The notes: generated from the letters alone by a model not told the origin. Positions 17,002 through 24,379 are shown, numbered from the stretch's first letter. The stretch is 44,710 nt of DNA from Rhizobium croatiense (GCF_019793465.1 NZ_JAILYJ010000027.1:1-44710); one strand, 5' to 3'. A program made the numbers and translations.

Positions 17002-17887
17002 ATGCAGATCTACGGCCATCGCCCCTTCCAGGATGAACCGGACCCGCGTCCGCTGCCGGAGGAGCCGGTCGTCCAGTCGGCGCTGACCGCCATGTTCGAT
17101 GCTCTATTCGAAATGCTCGGCGATACCCGCCTGGAGCCCGATCTCGAAGACCTCCTGTGGTCGACGGTCAATCTCTTCCACCGCGCCGGCGAGCGCATCC
17201 AGCGGGAGCTTCAGCGTAATGAGGATAGCCAACGCAACGGTCAGCGCGAGCAGGACGGCTCGGAGGTCAAGAGTGTCGAGTTGGAGCGCCTCGTTGCCGA
17301 AGGCATCACGCTGCTTGAGCGCCGCAATGCCTTCGAGTTCATGCGCGCCTATGCGGGCGACCACTTCGAAGCCAATGCGGCTCGGCATGGCGGCCGCGGA
17401 CGGGCTCCAAGGTCAGCCACGCCAACATGACCGCGGCGATGATCGACTCCAGAGACTTTCCATCCGCCCGCCGGCGCGCCGAGACCGAAGTGCTGATCCC
17501 GGCAGGCACCAAGATCGCCTTCGGCGGCGGCATCGACTACAATGATCACGAACGAATCTGGGCGAAACTCGATCAAGCCCTCGCCAAATATCCCGACATG
17601 GTGCTGCTGCACGGCGGCTCGCCGAAGGGCGCCGAACGTATCGCTGCCTGCTGGGCAGAAGCGCGCAAGGTGATACAGATCGCCTTCAAGCCGAATGGAC
17701 GAAGCACGCCAAGGCCGCACCGTTCCGCCGCAATGACGACATGCTCTCGGTCATGCCGGCTGGCGTCGTCATCTTCCCCGGCTCCGGCATTACCGGCAAT
17801 CTTGCCGACAAGACCCGCCGACTTGGCATCTCCGTTTTGGCAAGCGGCGGGAGATGGCGCGTAAGCGCCATCTGTCCATACGGCTGA
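17002..17887 (+). pseudogene. DUF2493 (SLOG-type) protein with two frameshifts
   Basis: The first frame (17002 to about 17378) encodes the N-terminal extension found in rhizobial DUF2493 proteins (MQIYGHRPFQDEPDP ... ERRNAFEFMRAYAGDHFEA). A one-base shift near 17378 moves to the frame GSAWRPRTGSKVSHANMTAA, then LIPAGTKIAFGGGIDYNDH and MVLLHGGSPKGAERIAACW, the nucleotide-binding SLOG core. A second shift near 17693 leads to EWTKHAKAAPFRRNDDM and GVVIFPGSGITGNLADKTR, the rest of the domain, ending at 17887. In-frame sequence continues a little upstream of 17002 (FEPRPASSPTDRFIYE), so the original start was probably earlier. Two losses of frame make it non-functional unless one is a sequencing error. 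Confidence 0.8.
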
Positions 17888-17913
17888 AGGAGATGCTTGC
17901 ATTTCGCAAAAAT

Positions 17914-17923
17914 TGTGTACACA
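17914..17923. promoter_or_regulatory. Candidate Phd/YefM-type operator
   Basis: TGTGTACACA is a perfect 10-bp palindrome with the TGTACA core known from YefM/Phd-family autoregulation sites. It lies 25 bases upstream of the antitoxin start, so it should cover the promoter of the antitoxin/toxin pair. Confidence 0.6.
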
Positions 17924-17948
17924 TTTGCCGCTGAAACGGAGCTTCGCC

Positions 17949-18215
17949 ATGACCCAATCTCGGCAGCAGATACCATCTCCCCGCCGTGTCGGCGTGCGGG
18001 AATTTCGCGGCAACCTGACGTCTTTCCTCAAGCAGGTCGAAGACGGCCAGCGGTTCGTCCTGACGTCGCATCACAAGGTTGTCGCCGAAATCGGCCCGCC
18101 GTCAGCCGGCGTCGTCATGCGGAAACCAGGCGCGTTGCGCGGAAAGATCAAAGTTGCCGATGACTTCGATGGTCTGCCGGCGGATGTTCTGAAGTCCATG
18201 GAAGACGGGACGTGA
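17949..18215 (+). CDS. Phd/YefM-family antitoxin
   Basis: An 88-aa antitoxin. RRVGVREFRGNLTSFLKQVE followed by GQRFVLTSHHKVVAEI is the Phd/YefM N-terminal DNA-binding and dimerisation fold. The acidic C-terminus (DDFDGLPADVLKSMEDGT) would wrap the toxin. I start at 17949 rather than an upstream ATG at 17913, because the latter would place the palindromic operator inside the gene. It overlaps the toxin start by four bases (GTGA). Confidence 0.9.
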   Translation: MTQSRQQIPSPRRVGVREFRGNLTSFLKQVEDGQRFVLTSHHKVVAEIGPPSAGVVMRKPGALRGKIKVADDFDGLPADVLKSMEDGT

Positions 18216-18610
18216 GGCTGCTGCTCGATACACATGCCTTGCTGTGGTGGCTGAACGACGACGAGAAGCTAGGGAACCATGCGCGTCGCCTTATTGGCGA
18301 TCCCGAGAATGATGTCCTCGTCAGTGCTGTCTCCCTTTGGGAAATCACTGTGAAGCTGCGCATCGGCAAACTTGATGCCGATATCGAAGAGATTGTTGCG
18401 ATTTTGCCGGATCAAGGTTTCGACCGGCTGGATATCTCGGACGCGCATCTTATCGCTCTCGCTGCTCTTCCACTTCATCACCGCGATCCTTTCGATCATC
18501 TGCTCATGGCGCAAGCCGTGGCGGAGGGAGCGTATTTGGTTTCGGACGATCAAAATGTCGCGCTTTATGGCATTCCGTTTGTGACTTGCTCCGATCCTGT
18601 TGCCTTGTGA
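18212..18610 (+). CDS. PIN-domain toxin (VapC-like)
   Basis: A 132-aa PIN-domain ribonuclease toxin. Acidic residues of the active site are visible in LLLDTHALLWWL (D6), SAVSLWEITVKLRIGKL (E51 region), HHRDPFDHLLMAQA and YLVSDDQNVALY. The gene begins with GTG inside the last codons of the antitoxin, which couples translation. Length and motif order are normal, so this pair looks intact, unlike the PIN pair at 13.3-14.3 kb. Such pairs stabilise plasmids by killing plasmid-free cells. Confidence 0.92.
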   Translation: MRLLLDTHALLWWLNDDEKLGNHARRLIGDPENDVLVSAVSLWEITVKLRIGKLDADIEEIVAILPDQGFDRLDISDAHLIALAALPLHHRDPFDHLLMAQAVAEGAYLVSDDQNVALYGIPFVTCSDPVAL

Positions 18611-18699
18611 TCTCACCGAGCTTGGCTCCGCGGATGAAGCCGGCTCACATCGTTCCGGTTGCGTGTTTGCCAATGGCGATGTACCTGGCGACCCATCGG

Positions 18700-18963
18700 C
18701 GGCTCAGGTGCTTGGGAGCGGGCACGTTTGGGGAAGATCACTCATTCGACGCCCGCGTGAACAGCTTCACCCGGGATTGGAGCACGGTCTGCAGACGGCA
18801 ATGCGGTGCCGCGGCGACCTCGCCGATCAGCAGAAATGTTATCGAGGTGCTCACAGCCTGCCGCAGCCGGGAGCGGGCGAGGGTATTATGTTGATCGACA
18901 TGCGGGCGAAGCGTCCGTGGAGTGTGCGGCCAATATCCCCCAGTGCTTGGACCGGGAGGCCAT
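18700..18963 (-). pseudogene. Probable decayed DUF736 paralogue behind a duplicated DUF736 promoter
   Basis: An ATG-GCC start at 18963 on the minus strand is preceded by a leader nearly identical to that of the DUF736 gene on the other strand. After it, protein-like pieces are scattered over frames: MASRSKHWG, then GRTLHGRFARMSIN, then RAPIPGEAVHAGVE, loosely resembling the DUF736 pattern (a G-x-x-(T/R)-L strand pair, then 'AP-x-x-x-V-x-A-G-x-E'). No single frame is open. The promoter relationship is directly visible; the identity of the coding remains is inference. Confidence 0.4.
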
Positions 18964-19070
18964 GGTTTGTTGTCTCCTTCGATTGCCCCGAACCATTCCC
19001 GTTTTATATCGCTCGTATAGACGACCGCCTGCTTTGGCGGCCAACCCCTGAAGGGGTAAGACTCGCCCGA

Positions 19071-19084
19071 AATTTTTGCAAATT
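19071..19084. promoter_or_regulatory. AT palindrome, distal copy
   Basis: AATTTTTGCAAATT is a near-palindrome with a TGCA centre in the left copy of the duplicated promoter. It matches the right-hand copy at 19118-19131 in inverse orientation and differs by one base in arm length. It is a candidate operator or upstream element. Confidence 0.45.
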
Positions 19085-19117
19085 CGATTTCGGTTCGTTT
19101 ATCCTGGTGGAAAATAG

Positions 19118-19131
19118 AATTTTGCAAAATT
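19118..19131. promoter_or_regulatory. AT palindrome, proximal copy
   Basis: AATTTTGCAAAATT is a perfect 14-bp palindrome, 85 bases upstream of the DUF736 start. Preservation of this motif in both copies of the duplicated promoter suggests it is functional, probably a regulator site. Confidence 0.5.
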
Positions 19132-19215
19132 TTCAGGCGAGCTGACCGCAGCAGGTCGGCCGTCTCTTCGTGCGCCATCGGGAATGGTCCCGAGCAACCG
19201 AAGGAGACAACAACC

Positions 19216-19539
19216 ATGGCCACCACGATCGCAACGCTCACGCAGAAGACCGACGGCATCCTCGAAGGCGTCTTCGCCACGATCCGGGTCAACGCCCCGA
19301 TCGCCATCGTCCCAAATGCCAGCAAGGCAAGCGAAGAAGCGCCCGACTACCGCGTCATTCACCGCAAGACGGGCTTCGAGATCGGCGCCGCCTGGAACCG
19401 CATCGCGCGGCAGACCGGCGAGGAATACCTCTCAGTGAAGCTTGAGGCTCCCGAGATCGGTGTGATCTTCGGCAATCTCGCACCGGCACCCGGCGGCGAT
19501 CCTAGCAAGAAGGTGATCCTCTGGAACAGCCCGAACTGA
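19216..19539 (+). CDS. DUF736-family protein
   Basis: A 107-aa protein of the DUF736 family, abundant on plasmids of Rhizobiales and of unknown function. Typical elements are GILEGVFATIRVNAP, EEAPDYRVIHRKTGFEIGAAW, then EYLSVKLEAPEIG and a C-terminal strand KVILWN. It is preceded by AAGGAGA at proper distance. The promoter is one half of an inverted duplication, and a strong hairpin lies 70 bases after the stop. It is small, without membrane segments, and appears intact. Confidence 0.9.
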   Translation: MATTIATLTQKTDGILEGVFATIRVNAPIAIVPNASKASEEAPDYRVIHRKTGFEIGAAWNRIARQTGEEYLSVKLEAPEIGVIFGNLAPAPGGDPSKKVILWNSPN

Positions 19540-19609
19540 AGAACAAAGCGAGCGGCCTCGAGCAATCGGGGCCGGCTTCGCCGTATCTCAGGTTTTGCGC
19601 GCAATAGCG

Positions 19610-19644
19610 GGATTGAAAGCGGGCATCGAGCCCGCCTTCAATCC
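19610..19644 (+). terminator. Long near-perfect hairpin after DUF736
   Basis: Bases 19610-19624 pair with 19630-19644 over 15 positions with a single A/C mismatch and a five-base loop (ATCGA). It lies 70 bases downstream of the DUF736 stop. There is no clear T-run after it, so it may be a terminator, an RNA 3'-end stabiliser, or part of a separate small RNA. Confidence 0.5.
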
Positions 19645-19719
19645 TCCTGTCGTGCCACACGAGACCAAGGACCCTGTCTGCTCAGATACTTGAAGTCTGC
19701 CGTGAGGCTCGTGCCGCCT

Positions 19720-19830
19720 CAAGGACTTCGCGGCCCCTCCAATTTTCAGCCGGCGCCCTGAAGGGCACCGTCAGAAAATCGGTTCCTCCGCTCGCCGGCT
19801 CCGCCGGTCGCTGACGCGATCCTTGACCCG
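19720..19830 (+). promoter_or_regulatory. Structured element, copy 1 (upstream of the 55-aa gene)
   Basis: The closing stem is CAAGG (19720-19724)/CCTTG (19821-19825). Inside, CCAATTTTC (from 19739) pairs with GAAAATCGG, containing a GCCC-TGAA-GGGC tip, and a second hairpin CCGGC-TCC-GCCGG follows. The same three-helix layout with different stem sequences occurs at 20787-20885, and conserved single-stranded parts are CGGTTCC-CCGCT and CCTTGACCC. It lies 55 bases before a short gene. A preceding small hairpin GAGGC/GCCTC sits at 19704-19720. Confidence 0.6.
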
Positions 19831-19884
19831 GCCCGATCCTCACGACCCCGGGCGTCATCTTTCACATTTCAGGAGACGACGACG

Positions 19885-20052
19885 ATGACGATTGCACTCG
19901 AAATTCAGGTTGAGGAACTGCGGGCCGAGCTCAGGAACGCCGATCCGGCTGAGCGCCGCCAGATCGAAGCGGAGCTGGAGATCGCTCGGGCCGAACTGAG
20001 GGTAGCGATCGCCGAGCAGGAGGGCGCCATCGACGCCGCGCCACCCTTCTGA
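19885..20052 (+). CDS. Small charged hypothetical protein
   Basis: A 55-aa protein that is almost wholly a charged alpha-helix: IQVEELRAELRNADPAERRQ, then an (E/A/R)-rich repeat-like segment LEIARAELRVAIAEQEG, ending PPF. The heptad-like spacing of leucine and alanine suggests a coiled coil. AGGAG is at 19871-19875. It follows the structured element and precedes a WGR gene on the other strand. I do not know its function; similar short helical proteins occur on rhizobial plasmids. Confidence 0.65.
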   Translation: MTIALEIQVEELRAELRNADPAERRQIEAELEIARAELRVAIAEQEGAIDAAPPF

Positions 20053-20132
20053 GGCGGCGTTTGCCTCCTCGCCTGGGCCGGTACGCCGGATCGACCGGCG
20101 CGTCGACCCGAAGCTGCGCTTCACGCCGATAA

Positions 20133-20438
20133 TTACCGGCAAGGACCAGGAAGACTTCCGCGGACAGCCCGGACCATGGGTTCCCGTCCGACATTTGTGT
20201 TCGGCCTATAGCCGCGCGCCCGTTTTGATCGGAGAAGTTCGAGGAACATACGGACTGCATCCTCCTCTCTGTCGAAGTGATGCACCATGGCTTGTCCGAT
20301 CGTTCCGATGCGTCCCCATCGCCGCGTCAGGCATGGTGTGCCGAACAACGTCGGTTCGATTGCGAGCGCGTAGAAGCGCGCCATGTTTTTCGTCGCGTCC
20401 CTGCGTTCGATGTAGAGCTGATAGGGTTGAGTGAGCAT
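20133..20438 (-). CDS. WGR-domain protein
   Basis: A 101-aa protein consisting essentially of one WGR domain, a nucleic-acid-associated fold also found in PARP proteins. The segment LYIERRDATKNMARFYALAI is followed by the defining LTRRWGRIGTIGQ and then REEDAVRMFLELLRSKRARGY. The ATG at 20438 fits the domain start; the reading frame continues upstream to 20561 without similarity. Its role on plasmids is unknown. Confidence 0.85.
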   Translation of the reverse strand: MLTQPYQLYIERRDATKNMARFYALAIEPTLFGTPCLTRRWGRIGTIGQAMVHHFDREEDAVRMFLELLRSKRARGYRPNTNVGREPMVRAVRGSLPGPCR

Positions 20439-20786
20439 GACGGAGAGTCGCCTCTTCCAGCTTTTGCGTCTAACGACACTTATGAATCGGTCGGCCCACA
20501 CCGATTCATTTTTGTGATGATCGTTGAAGCCGAAGATCATGGATTTGGGCGAGCCGGCCAATCGGCGGCCGGGTGCTATTCGCTCCGCTCACGGAGCCCG
20601 AACACCGTCTCCGCCTCCGGTCACGCCCCCTCTCGCGGAATGACGTGAGCGAATTGCCCAGCCGCAGGGCGGCGGTTCTATCCTCGACACCTCCTGCCGG
20701 CTCACGCCGGAAACGGTCGCGTCCCCTTCGGGTCCGCGGGTCTCTTCTCTCTCTGACGTCCAATTTTACTCCAGCAAATCCGGCGT
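20439..20786. other. Gap without a recognised gene
   Basis: No convincing protein is seen between the WGR gene and the second structured element. The stretch is GC-rich with several short inverted repeats (for example GCCGGC/GCCGG near 20695-20712) and probably contains the leader of the gene at 20941. Confidence 0.4.
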
Positions 20787-20885
20787 CAAGGACGGCGCGT
20801 CTCCCCCAATTTTTCCGCTGCTGCGTTTCACTGCGCTCTGGAAAAATCGGTTCCCCCGCTTGCGAGCCGCGTTCCGCGGTCCTTG
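20787..20885 (+). promoter_or_regulatory. Structured element, copy 2 (upstream of the 160-aa gene)
   Basis: The closing stem is CAAGGAC (20787-20793)/GTCCTTG (20879-20885), perfect over seven pairs. Inside, CCAATTTTTCC pairs with GGAAAAATCGG around a GCGTTTCACTGCGC tip, and a second hairpin CCGCG-TTC-CGCGG follows. Stem positions match copy 1 while the paired bases differ, which favours conserved structure over chance. It lies 55 bases before the start codon at 20941, the same distance as copy 1 from its gene. Confidence 0.6.
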
Positions 20886-20940
20886 ACCCCTCTTTGCAAG
20901 AGAGTGGCCGATCTCCGTCATCAACGAAGGAGATCACATT

Positions 20941-21423
20941 ATGACAACCGATCAGAACCTTATACTCTACACCAAGTTTGCCGGCTTCCGGCTCGTCGTC
21001 CTGGCAAACCGCTTCGGCTGCGACAGCGATTTTTCGCGAGAGCTTCACGATCGCCTGGTTGAGGGGCTCGACGCGGCAATCGATCGGATCAGCGTCATCA
21101 TGGAATTGGAACGAAGTGTTCTCATCGGGGAGGATGAATTCGCCGAATATCAGCTGGAGGGCGAGATCGAGATTTTCGGGCGCTTCACTATCAATCTGCT
21201 GGACGAACTCGAAATTGATTACGACACGCATGAATTCCGCGTCAACGGCGGCGATTGGATGAGCGCTTGGGCTGCCGACGACACTGGCGTCGATATCAAC
21301 TATCCTGAGCTCGTTGCGCTGATTGCGGACGAACTCGGCTCGCTGGCGCCGATCATCAAGGATATCACGTTGGCAACTCGCATCCCGGTCTATGCGGGGC
21401 GCGTCGTTTGGTCATGGTGGTAG
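20941..21423 (+). CDS. Acidic hypothetical protein
   Basis: A 160-aa acidic protein. Segments include LYTKFAGFRLVVLANRFGCD, a helical central part with HDRLVEGLDAAIDRIS, then EIEIFGRFTINLLDELEID and VNGGDWMSAWAADD, ending in the unusual tail VWSWW. No signal peptide or membrane helix is obvious. GAAGGAG lies just upstream. I do not recognise the family. The second structured element precedes it and a perfect hairpin lies 17 bases after its stop, so it looks like a single-gene unit. Confidence 0.7.
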   Translation: MTTDQNLILYTKFAGFRLVVLANRFGCDSDFSRELHDRLVEGLDAAIDRISVIMELERSVLIGEDEFAEYQLEGEIEIFGRFTINLLDELEIDYDTHEFRVNGGDWMSAWAADDTGVDINYPELVALIADELGSLAPIIKDITLATRIPVYAGRVVWSWW

Positions 21424-21439
21424 CAGCACCATCTCACAT

Positions 21440-21472
21440 ACTGAGAGGCGACAGACGAGGTTGCCTCTCAGT
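21440..21472 (+). terminator. Perfect 10-bp hairpin after the acidic hypothetical gene
   Basis: ACTGAGAGGC (21440-21449) pairs perfectly with GCCTCTCAGT (21463-21472) around a 13-base loop, 17 bases after the upstream stop codon. There is no T-run, so it is a terminator candidate of moderate strength. Confidence 0.45.
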
Positions 21473-21519
21473 TGCCGATGGCCCTCAAGTGAGCCGAGGA
21501 AGGACGGCTGCGAAGTTTC

Positions 21520-21541
21520 ACAACAATCGCAGTAATGTTGT
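21520..21541. promoter_or_regulatory. Inverted repeat upstream of the orphan antitoxin
   Basis: ACAACA (21520-21525) and TGTTGT (21536-21541) form a 6-bp inverted repeat with ten bases between, 36 bases upstream of the antitoxin start. It fits an autoregulatory operator. Confidence 0.4.
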
Positions 21542-21577
21542 AAATGCTCTAAATTCCAGCGATAGCAAGGAAGCCCA

Positions 21578-21844
21578 ATGCCGAAGCCAAGCGGGACGTA
21601 TTCAACCAGTGACCTCTCACGTAAATCCGGCGACATCATCGCCGAGGCGCTGCGTCATCCGGTGACGATCACCCAGCGGAACAAACCCCGGCTGGTTCTC
21701 CTCAATATCGAAGATTATCAGCAACTGATCAGGCAGGCAGACCGACGCACCGTCGGCACTATCGAAACGATGCCCGATGAGCTTTTTGCCGAACTCGAAA
21801 ACGCCGTCGACGCCTATGCCGGCGAGGACGAGGTGGGCCGCTGA
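21578..21844 (+). CDS. Phd/YefM-family antitoxin without a toxin partner
   Basis: An 88-aa protein with the Phd/YefM fold: TYSTSDLSRKSGDIIAEALR, then HPVTITQRNKPRLVLLNIEDYQ, the beta strands of the family. The C-terminal part (IETMPDELFAELENAVDAYA) is the acidic toxin-binding helix. A toxin gene would normally begin within a few bases of the stop, but the coupling-protein gene ends on the opposite strand just 12 bases further on. The toxin was therefore probably lost at this boundary, or the protein acts as a free regulator. Confidence 0.82.
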   Translation: MPKPSGTYSTSDLSRKSGDIIAEALRHPVTITQRNKPRLVLLNIEDYQQLIRQADRRTVGTIETMPDELFAELENAVDAYAGEDEVGR

Positions 21845-21855
21845 TAAAACCACGA

Positions 21856-23775
21856 TCATAGCACCGGTTTGACGAAACGATTGACCTTCGCTGCCTGATC
21901 CATCTCCTTTCGCCGGAAGTAGATCGCCCGGCCGCAGCGGATCGGACTATGCCCCTGGACGATGATGATCTGCTCGTCCTTCCTCATCGACTGGGTGATC
22001 TCGTGCGGCATGATCAGCGGCCGGCGCTGGAAGTTGACGTTCTCGGATCTCCTGGATGCATTGTTCTTCGTGTCCCAGCCGATGTTGCGGGAACTGCCCT
22101 TCACCTCCACCGTCATCTCGCCACATTGCGCAGAGAGGTTGCGCGCCGTGTCGAGCGCCTTGATCGCTGCGTAAGAGGCGAAAGCGCAGCCATCGATCCA
22201 TGACGTCGCGCCATCCTTCCCGAAATGCCGCTCCAACTGCCCGACCGACTGGTACATCAACATCATCGAGATGCCGTACTTGCGGCCGCGGTCGCGCGCC
22301 TCCTCGAGCACCCTCATGTAGCCGAGCAGATCGACCTCATCGAGCATGAACAGCGCCCGGCGCTGGAAGGCGCCGTCGGCCTGCACCATGGCGTTGATGA
22401 GCGAGCCGATGATCACACGAGCGATGCCCGGATAGGAGCGCAAGATCGATGCGGAGATGTTGAGGAAGACGTCCTTCTTGCCCGAAACGATATCACTCGA
22501 TTTGAAGGCATTGCCGCAGACGAGCGCGGCATAGCTGTCGAGCGACAGCCACTGGGTATCCTTCGATGCTGTGGAATAGACGCCCGAAAACGTCTGCTCG
22601 GTCATGTTGGTGAAGACGCCGAGCGTTTCGCGGATGAAGGCCGAACCGGAATGCTCCTGAATGTCGCGCAGCATAGCGAGCACCGAGGGCTCCGGTTCGG
22701 AAACGATCTGGCGGAGACTGCGCAAGCTTCGCCGGCCCTCATATTCGGGCGAGAGCATCACATGGGCGAGCAGACCGGTCAGGAGGTTGTGCGCCTGGTT
22801 CTGGAAGTAGGATCCCGTCGAGCTTTCGAAGCGAAGGCTTTCCGACAGCAGCATATGGGCAATGCCGACGATGTCCTCTTCCTTTTGCTTGGATGCTTCG
22901 ATCCCGTCGAGCACGTTGAAGCCCATGATCGGGTTCGTCGGATCGAGCACCATGACCTCGCGCCCGAGCGCATTGGTGCGGTGCTCGACGACCATGGGCG
23001 CGACCTCAGTGGAAGGATCGAGGCAGATCATGGGTCCGGTATATCTGAGCGCCGTCGGCACGACGTTGCTGGTCGTTTTGTATCCGCCCGATCCCGCGAA
23101 AAACAGCATATGGGTGGAATCGAAGTCCTGTCTGTAGGTGAGCAATGGCGCCTTCCCGCCCTGTCCCCATGTGCTGCGATCGTTTACATCGAAGGGAAGC
23201 GCATGGATGATTTCCTTGTCGACCCGATAACGCTCGCCGACCACGATTTCCCCATCCGGCGGGAACAGCTTTCCTGCTGCCGCCATCGGCAGCCAATCGG
23301 CATCTCCAAATATTCCACGCCGGGCACGCTTGATTTCATCTGGCACGACGACGGAGATGCGGGCGGACACCGCCACTGCCATGAAGCCGGCGACGGCAGC
23401 AATGACTGCGGCCATATCAAGATAGGACAGCGCTCGATCCCACGGAACGACCCGGGCCTGCACAGTAGGTGCAAGCCGGCCGAATTCGCGCAGCGCATAG
23501 AAGGCGGCAACGCTGAGAAAACACAAAAGACTTGCCATGGCGACCGGCCTTCGCCGATGCAGCGGCAAGACCCACACGGTCAGAAGTCCGGCAAGAGGTC
23601 CGAACAGTAGAGGCGGTACAGGTGCTGCCCGCAGGAACCAGTGTTCTATCTTCCCGGACATGCCGGCGGCGAGTCCCGGCCATCGCCAGCCAACAATGTA
23701 GATTGTGATCGTGGTGACGGCGATCGGTACCAAAACGAGTAACAGGCTCGGATGCGGTTTCCCTCTTAGGCCCAT
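21856..23775 (-). CDS. traG: TraG/VirD4-family coupling protein
   Basis: A 639-aa inner-membrane ATPase linking the relaxosome to the secretion channel. The N-terminus holds hydrophobic segments (about 10-30, 52-71, 80-92, 119-136). The nucleotide-binding domain has Walker A GSGGYKT at residues 228-234, the TraG variant, and Walker B ALFMLDEVDLLG near 465-476; KDTQWLSLDSYAALVCG and MLMYQSVGQLE are further TraG markers. It overlaps traD by ten bases and closes the traC-traD-traG operon. Length matches Ti-type TraG, although here the partner channel is VirB rather than Trb. Confidence 0.95.
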   Translation of the reverse strand: MGLRGKPHPSLLLVLVPIAVTTITIYIVGWRWPGLAAGMSGKIEHWFLRAAPVPPLLFGPLAGLLTVWVLPLHRRRPVAMASLLCFLSVAAFYALREFGRLAPTVQARVVPWDRALSYLDMAAVIAAVAGFMAVAVSARISVVVPDEIKRARRGIFGDADWLPMAAAGKLFPPDGEIVVGERYRVDKEIIHALPFDVNDRSTWGQGGKAPLLTYRQDFDSTHMLFFAGSGGYKTTSNVVPTALRYTGPMICLDPSTEVAPMVVEHRTNALGREVMVLDPTNPIMGFNVLDGIEASKQKEEDIVGIAHMLLSESLRFESSTGSYFQNQAHNLLTGLLAHVMLSPEYEGRRSLRSLRQIVSEPEPSVLAMLRDIQEHSGSAFIRETLGVFTNMTEQTFSGVYSTASKDTQWLSLDSYAALVCGNAFKSSDIVSGKKDVFLNISASILRSYPGIARVIIGSLINAMVQADGAFQRRALFMLDEVDLLGYMRVLEEARDRGRKYGISMMLMYQSVGQLERHFGKDGATSWIDGCAFASYAAIKALDTARNLSAQCGEMTVEVKGSSRNIGWDTKNNASRRSENVNFQRRPLIMPHEITQSMRKDEQIIIVQGHSPIRCGRAIYFRRKEMDQAAKVNRFVKPVL

Positions 23776-24005
23776 CTTACTTTCTCCTCGAGATGCGATG
23801 AACCGTTCCTCAGCGAGGGGGCCTTGAAAGCCTCTTCGCCGATATCGCGCAGCCGCCGATGCTCGATGGAGCCTGGGACGAGCCTTGCCATTTCTATGAG
23901 GCCGCCGAGCAGGAACGCCCGATCCGCCTTCGATAGCCCGGCTTTGACGACGATCCCGCCGAGCAGGATCTTTTCGCGCGTGTCGCGCTTGCGCTCAGCC
24001 GTCAT
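23766..24005 (-). CDS. traD: TraD-like conjugal transfer protein
   Basis: A 79-aa protein of the Ti-plasmid TraD type. ERKRDTREKILLGGIVVKAGL followed by KADRAFLLGGLIEMARLV is the family signature, and a short charged tail follows. The ATG at 24005 lies within the 3' end of traC; its stop lies within the first codons of traG, so the three are translationally linked. TraD is an accessory protein of DNA processing whose biochemical role is not established. Confidence 0.85.
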   Translation of the reverse strand: MTAERKRDTREKILLGGIVVKAGLSKADRAFLLGGLIEMARLVPGSIEHRRLRDIGEEAFKAPSLRNGSSHLEEKVRWA

Positions 24006-24282
24006 TTGGAACCTGCCCCTGCGCTCCAGCGCCGCTATCTGCTGGTCGACGCGTTTGAGGAGTGGGGCCAGCGGCGCCTTTCCTTTCCCCCTTCCGAAAT
24101 CGCGCGGCGATTTCCTCGATGATCCGATCGACCTCCTCGTCGGCGATCTCCATCTCCGCCAGCCCGGTTCTGGTCGCGGCGCGGGCAAACCGCTCGGCCG
24201 ATTTAACTATCAACAATCGTTTGCGTTCGCGCAGCTTTTCGATCTGGGCGTCGAGATCGGAAATCGATGATTTTGTCGCCAT
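23995..24282 (-). CDS. traC: TraC-like relaxosome accessory protein
   Basis: A 95-aa protein. SSISDLDAQIEKLRERKRLL is a coiled coil, followed by RFARAATRTGLAEMEIADEE, the Ti-type TraC pattern, and by the tail PQTRRPADSGAGAQGQ found in rhizobial TraC. AAGGAACCAGG lies before the ATG at 24282. It is transcribed away from oriT and is thought to help TraA act there. Confidence 0.88.
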   Translation of the reverse strand: MATKSSISDLDAQIEKLRERKRLLIVKSAERFARAATRTGLAEMEIADEEVDRIIEEIAARFRKGERKGAAGPTPQTRRPADSGAGAQGQVPNDG

Positions 24283-24379
24283 TCCTGGTTCCTTTTCTGC
24301 TTTGATGTCGAAGGTGCGATTATACTAACTAGAATAAAACAGTAAAATGCGCTACCGTGCAACCAGAAAAGCGGCATCG

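Larger units (their letters stand above)
18961..19218. repeat. Inverted duplication of a complete promoter/leader region
   Basis: The roughly 100 bases upstream of the DUF736 start (19117-19218, plus) reappear as a diverged inverted copy at 18961-19085 (minus). Shared blocks in order are a GCAA-centred AT palindrome, GGCGAG, GCAGG-CGG-CGTCT, CGGGAATGGT, CGAAGGAGACAACAA and the start ATGGCC. The two copies face outward, giving two divergent start sites. The ribosome-binding site AAGGAGA is preserved in both. Confidence 0.75.

Noticed and set aside
22225..23610. A 461-codon frame antisense to traG
   Set aside because: Shadow of the coupling protein; its His/Arg-rich translation resembles no family.
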